From: a virus
IMG/VR virus record: IMGVR_UViG_3300005915_000037
Span: 1 to 44,866 of that record
Length of the DNA stretch: 44,866 nucleotides
Reading direction: 5' to 3' (one strand)
The position numbers and the translations under genes were made by a program. Positions 1 through 8,848 of this stretch are shown here, piece by piece. The number at the start of each line of letters is the position of its first letter. Within the stretch, counting starts at the first letter, position 1. Under the pieces are notes generated by a model. That model searched no databases. It was not told the origin of the DNA and saw only the letters and a list, made by a program, of their open reading frames with translations.

Positions 1-1
1 T

Positions 2-1153
2 GCAGCTACCAGGGTAAGCGAAGAGTTTGCGATAGTGAACACGGGCAACGATGGCGGAGGTTCCTATGTCACACTTGACGCTGGACTCGCAGCCACTAAG
101 GTGATTGGTTCTAAGGTTAGTTTGGTGTCGCGCAATATCATGCTGACCGGAGTGACGGACTCTGGCACGTATGGGCTTCACAGCGTTACAGGCAGCGTGC
201 TCAGCTTAGGCGTTCGCAATTTTGACCGCGGCCTGTGCGCCTGCGTCGCGAATACAATCACCACATGCTCGCCGAGCGGCTGCTCCAGCGGCCTGATCTA
301 TTGCGACGCGAATACAATCACCACATGCTCGCCGAGCGGCTGCACCAGCGGCCTGTACGCCTGCGACGCGAATACAATCACCACATGCTCGCCGAGCGGC
401 TGCCCCCGCGGCCTGTACGGCTGCCACGCGAACGCAATCACCACATGCTCGCCGAGCGGCTGCTCCGTCGGCCTGTACCAGTGCGACGCCAACACGATAG
501 GGGGCGGAGCCTTCGGGGGCAATTCATATCATTTTCGCCGAGTTAGGCAAGTTCTGGCCACTGGTCTAACCTTCGGCACAGGCATAAAATGGCGAGAGTG
601 TACCAGTGCATATACAGGCCATACATATAACGAAGTGGCCAACGACGGCGGTGTAGCTGGCGCGCTATCCGCAAGAACCGCAGGGGGCGAGACGGCCCGT
701 GCTACTGGCTCAGGTAATTTTACGCACACATGCGAAGATGCAGCATTTCCGGCATACCGACAAATTATCTATTCAGTCCCGACAGGCACAACCGTACTTG
801 CTACGCTAGTCGGCACAATGAGTGATGCGAGCATGACGGCTGGGCTACAGTTACTCATGCACTACGGAGGTGCTGTACTTGACTCGGACGACTTCATAGG
901 CAACACCAACGAACAGAATCTTAGCGTCTCGTGGGCGAACACAACAGGCGCTACAGTATACGTAATCATGCGAGTATCCGCCATGTATAGCAGCGGCACA
1001 CTGGCGGAGGTAACAGAGAGCGGCGTGGCCGTCGGACTTGAACTGGATGAGGTAGAGAGCGGCGTGACGTGGATTGACTACGATGGAGAGAAGACCGGCA
1101 CGCTCTCTGGCGGTGGGATAGACCTGCCAGAACCGCAGACGATAGGAGCATAG
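2..1153 (+). CDS. 3' part of a head-tail region protein with Cys-rich 20-residue repeats
   Basis: The frame is open from position 2 and has no convincing start: the first candidate, a GTG at 35, lacks a good ribosome site. I therefore treat it as the 3' part of a gene that begins at 44574 if the genome is circular; the phase fits. The first ~65 residues look beta-rich. From about nt 229 to 495 come four near-identical 20-residue units, each with three Cys (pattern C-x-ANTITTCSPSGC-xx-GLY). The last ~200 residues (from about nt 540) are Gly/Thr/Ser-rich and beta-sandwich-like, with no catalytic motif. Cys-rich repeats are unusual in a cytoplasmically assembled virion protein; metal binding or stabilised beta-rungs are possible. 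It precedes the head and neck genes with 2 nt to the next start, so a virion role (neck or head decoration) is inferred. The family is not recognised. Confidence 0.7.
   Translation, partial: AATRVSEEFAIVNTGNDGGGSYVTLDAGLAATKVIGSKVSLVSRNIMLTGVTDSGTYGLHSVTGSVLSLGVRNFDRGLCACVANTITTCSPSGCSSGLIYCDANTITTCSPSGCTSGLYACDANTITTCSPSGCPRGLYGCHANAITTCSPSGCSVGLYQCDANTIGGGAFGGNSYHFRRVRQVLATGLTFGTGIKWRECTSAYTGHTYNEVANDGGVAGALSARTAGGETARATGSGNFTHTCEDAAFPAYRQIIYSVPTGTTVLATLVGTMSDASMTAGLQLLMHYGGAVLDSDDFIGNTNEQNLSVSWANTTGATVYVIMRVSAMYSSGTLAEVTESGVAVGLELDEVESGVTWIDYDGEKTGTLSGGGIDLPEPQTIGA
229..480 (+). repeat. Four 60-bp tandem repeats inside the first ORF
   Basis: Four head-to-tail units of exactly 60 bp (241-300, 301-360, 361-420, 421-480) share the core AATACAATCACCACATGCTC followed by GCCGAGCGGCTGC; the fourth has AACGCAATC. 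Partial units flank them on both sides. The period equals 20 codons, so the reading frame is kept. Most variation falls in two short blocks encoding the residues around the third Cys and the GLY turn. Confidence 0.95.
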
Positions 1154-1155
1154 CA

Positions 1156-2292
1156 ATGGCAATCTACAAAAACAAAGGCGCGCAGAAGATTGCGGTATTT
1201 GCCGTTGACGCCTCTGGTGATCCGAAGACGGGCGACGCCGCACAAATCACAGCGCAGATTAGCAAGGACGGCGCAGCCACAGCGGCCACTAATGACGCGA
1301 ATCCCACAGAACTAGACGCGACAGATGCACCAGGCATTTACATATTCGACATGCTTCAGGCCGAGACGAACGCGGACTTGGTGGTGCTGCAGGCGGCAAG
1401 CTCCACGGCAGACATCACCATTCGACCTGTCATTGCATACACAGAACCAGAGCAGCGCGTAGCCGCTTCGGTGACTGCTGAGGTGGTGACGGACGCTGCA
1501 AGCAGAGCGGCATCGAAGGCCACGGGCTTCAATGTTGTAGTCCCGGATGCTGCGGGAACTGCGGCTGTCCCTGGTGACGCCATGACGTTGACTGGCGCGT
1601 ATGACGCAGCCAAGACAGCAGCACAGGCTGGCGCACTGACTACGGTGGATACAAACGTAGACGCGATTCTCGTAGACACCAACGAGCTGCAAACCAATCA
1701 AGGAGCATGGGCTACGGCGGTGGGATTTTCGACGCACGCGGCGGCGGACGTATGGTCCGTGGGCGCTCGAACCTTGACCAGTTTCGGGACGTTAGTTGCA
1801 GACACCGCTACAGCAGTCTGGGCCGCTGTCACGCGGACGCTGACCAGTGGCGCGGCTCCAAGTGCCGCAGACGTTGCTGACGCGGTGTGGGATGAGGCCA
1901 TAGCCGACCATGTGGCTGCGGCATCGTTCGGAGAGCAGACCGCGAAAGAAGGCGCGGGCGGCGACACACTTGAAACGCTCAGTGATCAGCTTGATGGCGT
2001 GGGTGGTGCAGGCTCTGGTGATGTAGCGGTAGACCATGATAATGATGCCGTTGGTGGTGGCGATTTGAAATATTTGGATGGAGGAGGGAACGGGATTGAC
2101 GGTGCTGATGTACGCGCATACGTGAAGAGTGAATATGACGCTGGCGGGCGTGTTGTTCGCGGTCAGGCCACCACTAATTCTTTGGGTGAATGGGCATATC
2201 CGATGTATCTGAACTCAGGTATCACCTACACGATCCATTTTTACAAAAACGACGCATATGGCACAAGCACCAAGGATATAGAGGTGTCCTAA
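1156..2292 (+). CDS. Phage structural protein, Ala/Thr-rich, beta-sandwich C terminus
   Basis: A 378-residue protein starting at ATG 1156 behind GGAG, two bases after the previous stop. The N-terminal ~100 residues look like a compact beta domain. Residues ~100-290 are Ala/Thr/Asp-rich and include repeated phrases of the type WxxxxRTLTSFGTL and DTATAVWAAVTRTLT, which I recall from uncharacterised structural proteins in environmental siphoviruses. The C-terminal ~70 residues (GADVRAYVKSEYDAG, then GITYTIHFYKND) look like a prealbumin-type beta-sandwich. It lies between the connector-like ORF and the head-closure gene and overlaps the next start by one base (TAATG). A head, neck or fibre component is likely; the exact role is unknown. 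Confidence 0.75.
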   Translation: MAIYKNKGAQKIAVFAVDASGDPKTGDAAQITAQISKDGAATAATNDANPTELDATDAPGIYIFDMLQAETNADLVVLQAASSTADITIRPVIAYTEPEQRVAASVTAEVVTDAASRAASKATGFNVVVPDAAGTAAVPGDAMTLTGAYDAAKTAAQAGALTTVDTNVDAILVDTNELQTNQGAWATAVGFSTHAAADVWSVGARTLTSFGTLVADTATAVWAAVTRTLTSGAAPSAADVADAVWDEAIADHVAAASFGEQTAKEGAGGDTLETLSDQLDGVGGAGSGDVAVDHDNDAVGGGDLKYLDGGGNGIDGADVRAYVKSEYDAGGRVVRGQATTNSLGEWAYPMYLNSGITYTIHFYKNDAYGTSTKDIEVS

Positions 2293-2780
2293 TGTCTGTC
2301 ATAGGGATTCCATTCACAGAGTTTGAATTGCCGGAAGCTCCATCCCCCTTGCTTCCTAGCGCGATCCCTGCTTCGATGACAACCGCGATCAGGCTTGCTC
2401 GGACCGGTGCGTTTTTCGACCAGGCTACCGTCAAGCGGCTTGTGGTTCCGAACGATGTCACGGGAGGCGGGCGACCTGTCAAAAACGAGTATGGGGATTA
2501 TGACGGACTCCATCCCTCTTTCGAGTACACGACGCGCTGCAACTTCGCGGGGCTCAGCTCCTCAGAGAGCGGCGGAGCCGAGGAAGCTGCGGAAGGGGCC
2601 GGAAGATTTTCGTTGCCTTTCAACATTGAAGCCACAATTGACCAGCATGATCGGATTGAGTTGACGCACACAGGAGGGATCGCCCTGGAAAGCCCGAGGC
2701 TCTACACGTTTATCGGGCCTATTGTGCAGCGGCTTGCGTCTATGATGGGCCCGGTCATTCTGGTCACGGGGCAGGCGTAA
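2292..2780 (+). CDS. Head-closure (stopper-like) protein
   Basis: The ATG at 2292 overlaps the upstream TAA, giving a 162-residue product beginning MSVIGIPFTE. The frame is open further upstream, but TAATG coupling and the operon logic favour this start. Features such as MTTAIRLARTGAFFDQATVK, an acidic Gly/Ser loop near the middle and a C-terminal HTGGIALESPRLYTFIGPI strand pattern resemble small head-closure proteins (SPP1 gp16-type role) that cap the connector after packaging. The assignment rests mainly on position: connector, this gene, HK97 gp10-like neck protein, tail terminator, tail tube. Sequence similarity is suggestive only. Confidence 0.6.
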   Translation: MSVIGIPFTEFELPEAPSPLLPSAIPASMTTAIRLARTGAFFDQATVKRLVVPNDVTGGGRPVKNEYGDYDGLHPSFEYTTRCNFAGLSSSESGGAEEAAEGAGRFSLPFNIEATIDQHDRIELTHTGGIALESPRLYTFIGPIVQRLASMMGPVILVTGQA

Positions 2781-3157
2781 TGGCAGAGAACAAGAACTTC
2801 AAGATTGACTGGGACGGAGATGCTGTTCTGATCAAGCTGGCCAAACATTCAAGCCACACACTACGAGAGGTAGCTTTGGCCACAGAAGCCCAGGCAAAAG
2901 TCAACATCAACACTCCGTTCCAGCATAAAGACGGGGACAATCGCGGTCAGGTGGTGACCGGCGATATGCTCGGCGCGACCCGTGCAATACTGGACGGCTC
3001 AAGGCTTCCTATAGGGTTTGATGCGGCAGTCGTATCATCCGCCACGTACGCTCAATGGCAAGAGGCGATCCGCCCGTTTCTGTTTCCGGCTGCCATGACA
3101 GTAGCCCAGAAGGTGCGCGGGATCGCCGTCACTCACGCACGCGGGATTTTCAGATGA
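2780..3157 (+). CDS. HK97 gp10-like neck/tail-completion protein
   Basis: A 125-residue protein whose ATG shares a base with the previous stop. The pattern is typical of the HK97 gp10 family: a helical stretch containing LREVALATEAQAKVNINTPF, a middle block on 'gain of function' of the molecule (TGDMLGATRAI), then a beta segment with SSATYAQWQEAIRPFLFPA. The xYAxxxExxRPFLxPA motif is particularly characteristic. Such proteins act at the neck where head and tail join. It sits between head closure and the putative tail terminator and overlaps the latter by ATGA. Confidence 0.78.
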   Translation: MAENKNFKIDWDGDAVLIKLAKHSSHTLREVALATEAQAKVNINTPFQHKDGDNRGQVVTGDMLGATRAILDGSRLPIGFDAAVVSSATYAQWQEAIRPFLFPAAMTVAQKVRGIAVTHARGIFR

Positions 3158-3600
3158 GAGATCTAGGAATAGAAGCAGATGCCGCGCTTGTCCTCTCAGA
3201 GTTCCTGCAACTCGAAACCACGAACGTATCCGTTGCATCGCTTCTATACCCGCTCGTTGGCGCGAGGGTATACACAACGGATCTTCCGACAGGCTACGAC
3301 CATGCCGCCGCCGCCGTAGTGATTGTCATCGACTCGGACATGTCTTTAGGCGGATCATCGGTATCAAAAGTCCGGGCGCAGCTTAGGTGCTATGGTGGCT
3401 CGGATGATGAAGGCGATGCCGTATCGGTCTCGCTTGCGGCACGCAGACAACTTAGAATCGCAACAAACGAACGAGTGGCGTCGGGCGCATTATTGGGCGC
3501 AACGCCTGGTGTGAATAGCGGGAGCCTTATCAAGACGCCGTCAGGCGTCAGGCCCTTTGTACTGCTGTACTCAGACGCAGTAATCAACCCCCCCGATTAG
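3154..3600 (+). CDS. Tail terminator / tail-completion protein
   Basis: I chose ATG 3154, which overlaps the previous stop as ATGA; the frame is open further upstream but only inside the neck gene. The 148-residue product has a helical start, then alternating beta strands (TTDLPTGYDHAAAAVVIVID, VSKVRAQLRCYGGSDDEGDA), a region that matches the small alpha/beta tail-terminator fold (DUF3168 or gp17-like) in layout. These proteins cap the tail tube and join it to the neck. Position directly before the tail tube gene is the strongest argument. Confidence 0.65.
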   Translation: MRDLGIEADAALVLSEFLQLETTNVSVASLLYPLVGARVYTTDLPTGYDHAAAAVVIVIDSDMSLGGSSVSKVRAQLRCYGGSDDEGDAVSVSLAARRQLRIATNERVASGALLGATPGVNSGSLIKTPSGVRPFVLLYSDAVINPPD

Positions 3601-3609
3601 GAGAAGAAA

Positions 3610-4461
3610 ATGGCCATCAGCAATGTAGTAGCAGTCAAATACGCAGCGGTGAACGCCGCCTTGCCATCAATCGCGGCAAGCGCCCCCCAGACATGGCCTG
3701 CGTCTGTAACCCCTGTAAATGAAATTCAGACCGTCACGGTGGACGCCACAGGCGGAACCTTCACCGCCACCTTCGGCGGAGCGACCAGCGCAGCCATCGC
3801 ATTTGACGCACTCGGCGAAACCGTCGAGGCGGCGCTCGAAGCGCTGTCCAGCATCGGCGAAGGCAATATCAGTGTCACAGGCGCAGCGGGTGGCCCGTTC
3901 GTATGCACGTTCATTCGCGATCTCGGCTACCAAAACATCGCGATCATGACCACGGATCCTGCGTCACTTACGGGCGGCGCTGGTACCGCCGTCCCGGTAG
4001 AAACGACACCGGGCACGGCGGGCGGCGCCACCTGGACGGACGTGCCGGGCATAGACCTGGAAAAGGGAGTCAAGGCCGCAATGGGCGGCGCGGTTCGCGA
4101 CATCATGGGGATCGGCGACGCACGCCCCCGCGAACGTCACATCCTGCATGCAGCCCTCCAGAACCTTGTCATGTCGTTCTACGACACGGGCGAGGATGAC
4201 CTTGCTTTCATGCAGCCCCATTTCGATCTAACAGCGCACGTACAAACATTGCGGGCGCGGGGAGTGGAGGCATCGTATGTGGCGCTGGCCATCGAGACGG
4301 ATGTCGGCATCCTAGAGGTCATGAAAGTCTCCCCGAATATCGAATCCGAGGAGATGTACATCAACACCGACATCGTTGAGCCGGAGATCATCTTCGACAC
4401 GTTCGATGTAATTGTGGGCGGTGTCCACTTTGTGGCGAAGCGTCACTTCTGGGGCGCGTAG
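3610..4461 (+). CDS. Major tail (tube) protein with an inserted Ig-like domain
   Basis: A 283-residue protein behind AGGAG, first gene after the tail terminator and just before the chaperone and tape measure genes, which is the usual place of the tail tube protein. Residues ~38-138 form a distinct module (EIQTVTVDATGGTFTATFGG, then EALSSIGEGNISVTG, ending near TPGTAGG) that reappears in the capsid-region protein at 41232. The remaining N-terminal ~37 and C-terminal ~145 residues (DIMGIGDARPRERHILHAAL, TAHVQTLRARGVEASYVALA) should make up the tube fold. The insert probably projects from the tube surface. The major-tail call is from context. Confidence 0.72.
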   Translation: MAISNVVAVKYAAVNAALPSIAASAPQTWPASVTPVNEIQTVTVDATGGTFTATFGGATSAAIAFDALGETVEAALEALSSIGEGNISVTGAAGGPFVCTFIRDLGYQNIAIMTTDPASLTGGAGTAVPVETTPGTAGGATWTDVPGIDLEKGVKAAMGGAVRDIMGIGDARPRERHILHAALQNLVMSFYDTGEDDLAFMQPHFDLTAHVQTLRARGVEASYVALAIETDVGILEVMKVSPNIESEEMYINTDIVEPEIIFDTFDVIVGGVHFVAKRHFWGA

Positions 4462-4508
4462 CCTTACACGAATTGAGAGGCCCGAAACACAACCGAAGGG
4501 AACCTATT

Positions 4509-5276
4509 ATGGAAACGTCAGAATTGAAGGTTTTCGAGCGAACGGACGAAGACGTAATGATGAATCGAAAAGTTCATCTATTCACCGACGCCGAAGGCAC
4601 GCGCCACGAGGCGCCTCTCCTTACCATTGCCAGCGCGGACGAGTGGATGCGAAAGGCAGAGGAAGTGGTAGACCTCCAAGACCCTCTCAACGAGAGCATG
4701 GAGACGATGCAGCGCGCCTCCGCGCTGTACCAGTCACTACGCGGTGAGCTGGCACGCATCAAGAGGCAGGCGGCACAAACGGCGGACGAAGCCCTCGCCG
4801 AATTGTCGCTTGAAAGCAAGGCGCTGAGAGCTGAAGGCGCGACCCCCACGCACGGGAGTATCCCTGCTTTCGTGGACGATGATTTGCGCGCCGCACTCCA
4901 AAACCCAGACACAACGGATGAAGCGCTGCTTCTTTTGGTGCGTCGCTTCGCGGCAGACACGGAGCGGCCTATAACGCAGCGGGACGCAGACACCGCGCAC
5001 GAAACATTCAAGGAAGCCCGCAAGGACTGGCAGACGAAGCGCAGAGCGTATCTTGACAAGGTGTTTGAAACGGTCCTTGCTTTCTTCCCGGACAAATTCA
5101 CCGAAGAGCAGACAGAAGCTCTGAAGGTATCCACTACGGACAACCAGATGATTCACGCCTTTACGCGGCTCAGGATGTTCTCTAACCCTTTAGCCGAAGA
5201 AAACGCCATCGCCGCAAAGTTCCTGGGCGCACAAGCCGAGATGGCGGGCGCAGTCCAAAACGCGGCGAAGGCTTAG
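4509..5276 (+). CDS. Tail assembly chaperone (G-type)
   Basis: I chose ATG 4509, preceded by AAGGGA; a TTG at 4473 is in frame but poorly placed. The 255-residue product is strongly helical and acidic, without catalytic motifs. It lies between the tail tube and the tape measure, where siphoviruses encode the tail chaperone that coats the tape measure during assembly. In most such phages a second, longer form arises by a -1 frameshift near the end of the first gene. Here a -1 frame opens at 5186 and runs past this stop to 5488, which supports the call. Confidence 0.65.
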   Translation: METSELKVFERTDEDVMMNRKVHLFTDAEGTRHEAPLLTIASADEWMRKAEEVVDLQDPLNESMETMQRASALYQSLRGELARIKRQAAQTADEALAELSLESKALRAEGATPTHGSIPAFVDDDLRAALQNPDTTDEALLLLVRRFAADTERPITQRDADTAHETFKEARKDWQTKRRAYLDKVFETVLAFFPDKFTEEQTEALKVSTTDNQMIHAFTRLRMFSNPLAEENAIAAKFLGAQAEMAGAVQNAAKA

Positions 5277-5488
5277 CGCTCCTAGGAATCTTCCGAACCG
5301 TCGGCGAGGCTGTTGGTGTCAAGGCATTCGCGGTTCCCGCCGAGCTGCGATGGGAACAAGTGTGGATGGTCTTAGATGCGATGGCGAGGGAGCGCATGCA
5401 GGCGGCGAATAGGCGGATACTTGGGAAGGCACGCGTTATGCCCGTCGGCGCAATCATGGGCCGTGGCGGACGCAGCGGGCCAGTGTAG
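5186..5488 (+). CDS. -1 frame extension of the tail chaperone (GT-type)
   Basis: The -1 frame relative to the upstream chaperone is open from 5186 and ends with TAG at 5486-5488, twelve bases before the tape measure start. The part beyond 5276 encodes ~70 residues including VPAELRWEQVWMVLDAMA and MQAANRRILGKARV, Trp-containing and helical like the T domain of lambda-type G/GT proteins. No ribosome site supports an independent start; ATG 5366 is in frame but poorly placed. A slip could occur around GTCCAAAACG (5253-5262; zero-frame codons CAA AAC), which is not a canonical heptamer. The frameshift is inferred and the exact site is uncertain. Confidence 0.5.
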   Translation, partial: PFSRRKRHRRKVPGRTSRDGGRSPKRGEGLALLGIFRTVGEAVGVKAFAVPAELRWEQVWMVLDAMARERMQAANRRILGKARVMPVGAIMGRGGRSGPV

Positions 5489-5500
5489 ACAGGAGCGACA

Positions 5501-8500
5501 ATGGCAGCAGAAACAGACCTGGCGAAACTGAGGCTCCTGTATTCGTCGAAGGGCATAAGCAAAGTCAAGGGCGAATTCCGCGACATTCAGTCCAGCGCTA
5601 AGAAGTCCTTTGGCAACGTATCGAGCACGATCAGCACAGGCATGCTTGCCGTGGGGGCCGCAACGGCGGCGGCGGTCGGTCTTGTGATAAAAGCGAACAT
5701 CACTTTTGATGCAGGCATGCGCAACATTGGCACGCTAGGCGTCGAGAATATGGAGGCACTCACGGAAGGAGTGCTCGACTATTCCGAGGCCATGGGGCAA
5801 GATGCTGTCCAAGCTACGAACGATATGTATCAGGCGCTCTCTGCCGGCATATCAGAAGCCGACGCGCTGGGAATCCTTGAAGAGAGCGCAATTGCGGCAG
5901 CGGTCGGTGTCGGCAAGACCGGGGACGCTCTGGATCTTGGAACAAGTCTACTGAATGCATACGGGCGCGCTGCGGTGGCAGGGGCCAACGATCAAGAGAA
6001 GTTCAGCAACATAATGGGGCTGGCCACGAAGGCTGTTAAGCTGGGCAAGACCACAATCGGTGAGCTTGGATCTGTGATGGGCCGCGTGGCCCCAATCGCA
6101 TCTCAAGCCGGTATCTCCATGGAGGAGCTATTTGCCTCCATCGCCACCTCCACAAGTCAGGGCATCAAGACGAGTGAGGCCATCTCCGGACTCAAGGCTG
6201 CCATTACGTCCATCCTGAAGCCGACGAAGGAAGCGACGGCGTTGTCGAAGGCCATGGGGTTTGATTTCTCCGCCAGCGGGCTAAAGGCGAAAGGACTGGG
6301 TGGGTTCGTCGCGGAGCTAACTGAGAAGATCCAAGAGCAAGGCCCAGCACTCGTAGAGCAGCGTGACAAGATGAAAGAGCAGATCGCGGCGATGGAGGAA
6401 GCTGAGGGCGGGACAAAGGAATTCAAGAAAGAGCTCTCCGGCCTGAAGGACACTTACAAAGGGCTCGAAAGCGTAAGTGAAGATCAACTAACCATGATGG
6501 CGGCCATGTTCGGATCGGTCGAGGGTCTCAATATAATGCTTTCGCAGGCCAGCGAAGGCGGAGCCGCCAAGTTCAAGCAGGCGGTCGAAGGAATGGGGAC
6601 AGCACAGGCCGACATGATGGTTGAGTGGGAGAAGTTCAAGAAGGAAAACCCGAAGCTGGCATACGACCAGATGCAAGCAACGATCCGACGCCTGGCCATC
6701 GACATGGGCGCATTGCTCCTGCCTATTCTAAAGACCACAATCGAATGGCTCAGGCCCATAGTGAATCTATTTGGGTGGTTTGTGAAGACCCCGGTCGGGG
6801 GAGCCATCACGAAGATCGCTGTGGGGCTCATGTTGTTGGCCTTGCCGCTCGGGCTCATACTGAAAACGTCTAGTACTCTTTTCGCCGTCTGGAAAGGCCT
6901 AGCGGGTTTGAAGGTTGTGGGGTGGCTTGTCGGCCTGGCCACAGGCTGGACGGCTGTGGGCGCCGCCGCCACAACCGCCGCCGCAACCACTACTGCCGCC
7001 GCTGCTGCCACGACAACCGCCGTAGCCGCAACAGGCACAAGTTTTGCCGCGCTCACAGCAACCACCACAGCAACAGGCGTCGCTGCAACAGGCGTCGGCG
7101 CAATGCTTGCCGGCGTGACCGTTGCTGGAGCGATGGCCGCCGCTGGCGCGTTCACTATTGCGGCCTCAGTTATCGGCTTCACCACATACGAGCTGTATCA
7201 AAGCGCGAAGGCAATTTACGAGACCAACAAAGCCCATAAGCGCAGTGCAGAAGTCCTTGCCGATTCCTTCGAGATGCAAAACAAGTACATCACCAAGCTG
7301 CGAGAGAAAGGCATAGTGCTGAGCAACGAAGCCATGAAAGAGATGGATCTGGCGCAGCGCACGGACTACATCAACCGGCAAGTCCAGGCCACAAAGGAAG
7401 GTGCCATCAAAGCCGACATAGCCGCGGCACTCACGCGAGAGCAGTTGATCGCGGCTTCAGAGGCGCGCCTGACGCTGGGCATGGACAACGCACAGGCGCG
7501 GGCCGTGGCGCTATCTGGAATCACCGCTCAGCAGATCTTTGACATAAGCCTTCTGGGAGAGACGGAACGGGAAGCGAAGATCCGAGAACTGGAAGGTATC
7601 GAGGTTGTCGCCGTTGCAAAGGCAGAGGCCGTGGAGAAAGAGCGCACGTACACAACAGACTGGTTCAAAGAGCGCTCCGATCAGTTTGAGTGGGCGGAAC
7701 ATAAAGAACGTGAGATAGCGCGGCTCAAGAACGTATTGCTTGAGGAGGGGCTTGACGCGTCAGTTTCTACACTTCGCCGATTGCAGCAGCTTCAGGCGGA
7801 GCGTGATGCAGGTGAGGAGGAGTTTTTCGCCCGCGAACAATATCGGATCGCTACGGGCATGGACGCAAAGGATGCGGCTGCGTACAAAGAAGAGCTACGG
7901 CTTGCGGAAATTCAGGAAACACAGTTGTGGTTCGCGGACGCCCAAACGCAGAGCCTAGAAGCTCAGATTCGGGATAGCGACGACTTGTGGGCCACAAACA
8001 GATCAACAAGCCTCAGCTCTCTGAAAGCGCATGGCACCGAAGTCCTCACACATGAGCAATGGCTGGCGCGGAATAAGGCGTCTCGGTACAGGAAGGGGAC
8101 GGAGAAAATAGTCGATCACGAAAAGAAGCTCACAGAGCTGTTGGGCGCGGAGAAGGACGCGCAGCTTGAGAAATTTGTCAAGGCTGCGGAAGTCGAAGGG
8201 GCAGACGCAAAGAAACAGGCACAGGCCGTTTCTGATTTCAAGCTTGGATTGATGAATGATGACACAGACGCGATGATCGATAATTTCGAGAAGCAGGCCA
8301 TAGCCACAGCCAACGGCCTGGGCATGCAGAAAGGCGAGTATGAGGCATTCTTCGCAGACCTGAAGCGTGAGGCGGAAGCATTTCGCCAGGCCATGCAATA
8401 CGCAACCGACCCGTCACAGACGGGCAGCCCTTCGCTCATACAGCAAGTAGAGCAAGGCTTTGCAAAGTGGATGCCTGGGTGGCGCAACAATTGGGAGGCC

Positions 8501-8848
8501 ATAGGGCGAGTGGCCGTCGAGGCACGCGGGCGGATCGCGGAAAACATCAATTACGGAATGTCCGCCACGGGAGCCATCCTGCCGAGACCACAGGCAGCTA
8601 TGGCGGAAGGGCGTAACGCAATCGTTGCGGCAGCCGCGCCGATACTCCAGGGCGCAGGATCCGGATTCTCTGCGACCCGAAGCGGCGGGTCACGCGAAAG
8701 GTCACGCCTGGAAAACCGCGCCCAGGATGCAGCCCAAGAGTTCCATTTCCACGGATCTATGACGGTTAGGGAAGAGGCGGACATCAAGAAGCTGGGCCGT
8801 GAGTTCGGTAGAGTGGTACGACTTGAGGCGGCAAGGGTGGGTAGCTAA
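5501..8848 (+). CDS. Tail tape measure protein
   Basis: At 1115 residues this is the longest protein in the window. Residues ~60-350 carry the TP901-type tape-measure core, with typical phrases such as LDLGTSLLNAYG, GELGSVMGRVAPIASQAG and SISMEELFAS-like repeats of helical Ala-rich sequence. Residues ~400-560 are hydrophobic, including a Thr/Ala low-complexity stretch (about nt 6955-7080), fitting segments thought to interact with the host membrane during DNA entry. The rest is long charged helix. At about 0.15 nm per residue the protein would set a tail of roughly 165 nm. RBS GGAG precedes ATG 5501. It sits after the chaperone and before the distal tail gene. Confidence 0.93.
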   Translation: MAAETDLAKLRLLYSSKGISKVKGEFRDIQSSAKKSFGNVSSTISTGMLAVGAATAAAVGLVIKANITFDAGMRNIGTLGVENMEALTEGVLDYSEAMGQDAVQATNDMYQALSAGISEADALGILEESAIAAAVGVGKTGDALDLGTSLLNAYGRAAVAGANDQEKFSNIMGLATKAVKLGKTTIGELGSVMGRVAPIASQAGISMEELFASIATSTSQGIKTSEAISGLKAAITSILKPTKEATALSKAMGFDFSASGLKAKGLGGFVAELTEKIQEQGPALVEQRDKMKEQIAAMEEAEGGTKEFKKELSGLKDTYKGLESVSEDQLTMMAAMFGSVEGLNIMLSQASEGGAAKFKQAVEGMGTAQADMMVEWEKFKKENPKLAYDQMQATIRRLAIDMGALLLPILKTTIEWLRPIVNLFGWFVKTPVGGAITKIAVGLMLLALPLGLILKTSSTLFAVWKGLAGLKVVGWLVGLATGWTAVGAAATTAAATTTAAAAATTTAVAATGTSFAALTATTTATGVAATGVGAMLAGVTVAGAMAAAGAFTIAASVIGFTTYELYQSAKAIYETNKAHKRSAEVLADSFEMQNKYITKLREKGIVLSNEAMKEMDLAQRTDYINRQVQATKEGAIKADIAAALTREQLIAASEARLTLGMDNAQARAVALSGITAQQIFDISLLGETEREAKIRELEGIEVVAVAKAEAVEKERTYTTDWFKERSDQFEWAEHKEREIARLKNVLLEEGLDASVSTLRRLQQLQAERDAGEEEFFAREQYRIATGMDAKDAAAYKEELRLAEIQETQLWFADAQTQSLEAQIRDSDDLWATNRSTSLSSLKAHGTEVLTHEQWLARNKASRYRKGTEKIVDHEKKLTELLGAEKDAQLEKFVKAAEVEGADAKKQAQAVSDFKLGLMNDDTDAMIDNFEKQAIATANGLGMQKGEYEAFFADLKREAEAFRQAMQYATDPSQTGSPSLIQQVEQGFAKWMPGWRNNWEAIGRVAVEARGRIAENINYGMSATGAILPRPQAAMAEGRNAIVAAAAPILQGAGSGFSATRSGGSRERSRLENRAQDAAQEFHFHGSMTVREEADIKKLGREFGRVVRLEAARVGS

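Noticed and set aside
229-495. CRISPR-like array of regular repeats
   Set aside because: The 60-bp units are directly adjacent without unique spacers, keep the reading frame and encode a 20-residue motif; this is a coding tandem repeat.
4574-5143. Reverse-strand ORF of 189 codons within the tail chaperone gene
   Set aside because: Ser/Arg-rich shadow of a GC-rich helical gene; no start signal or family resemblance.
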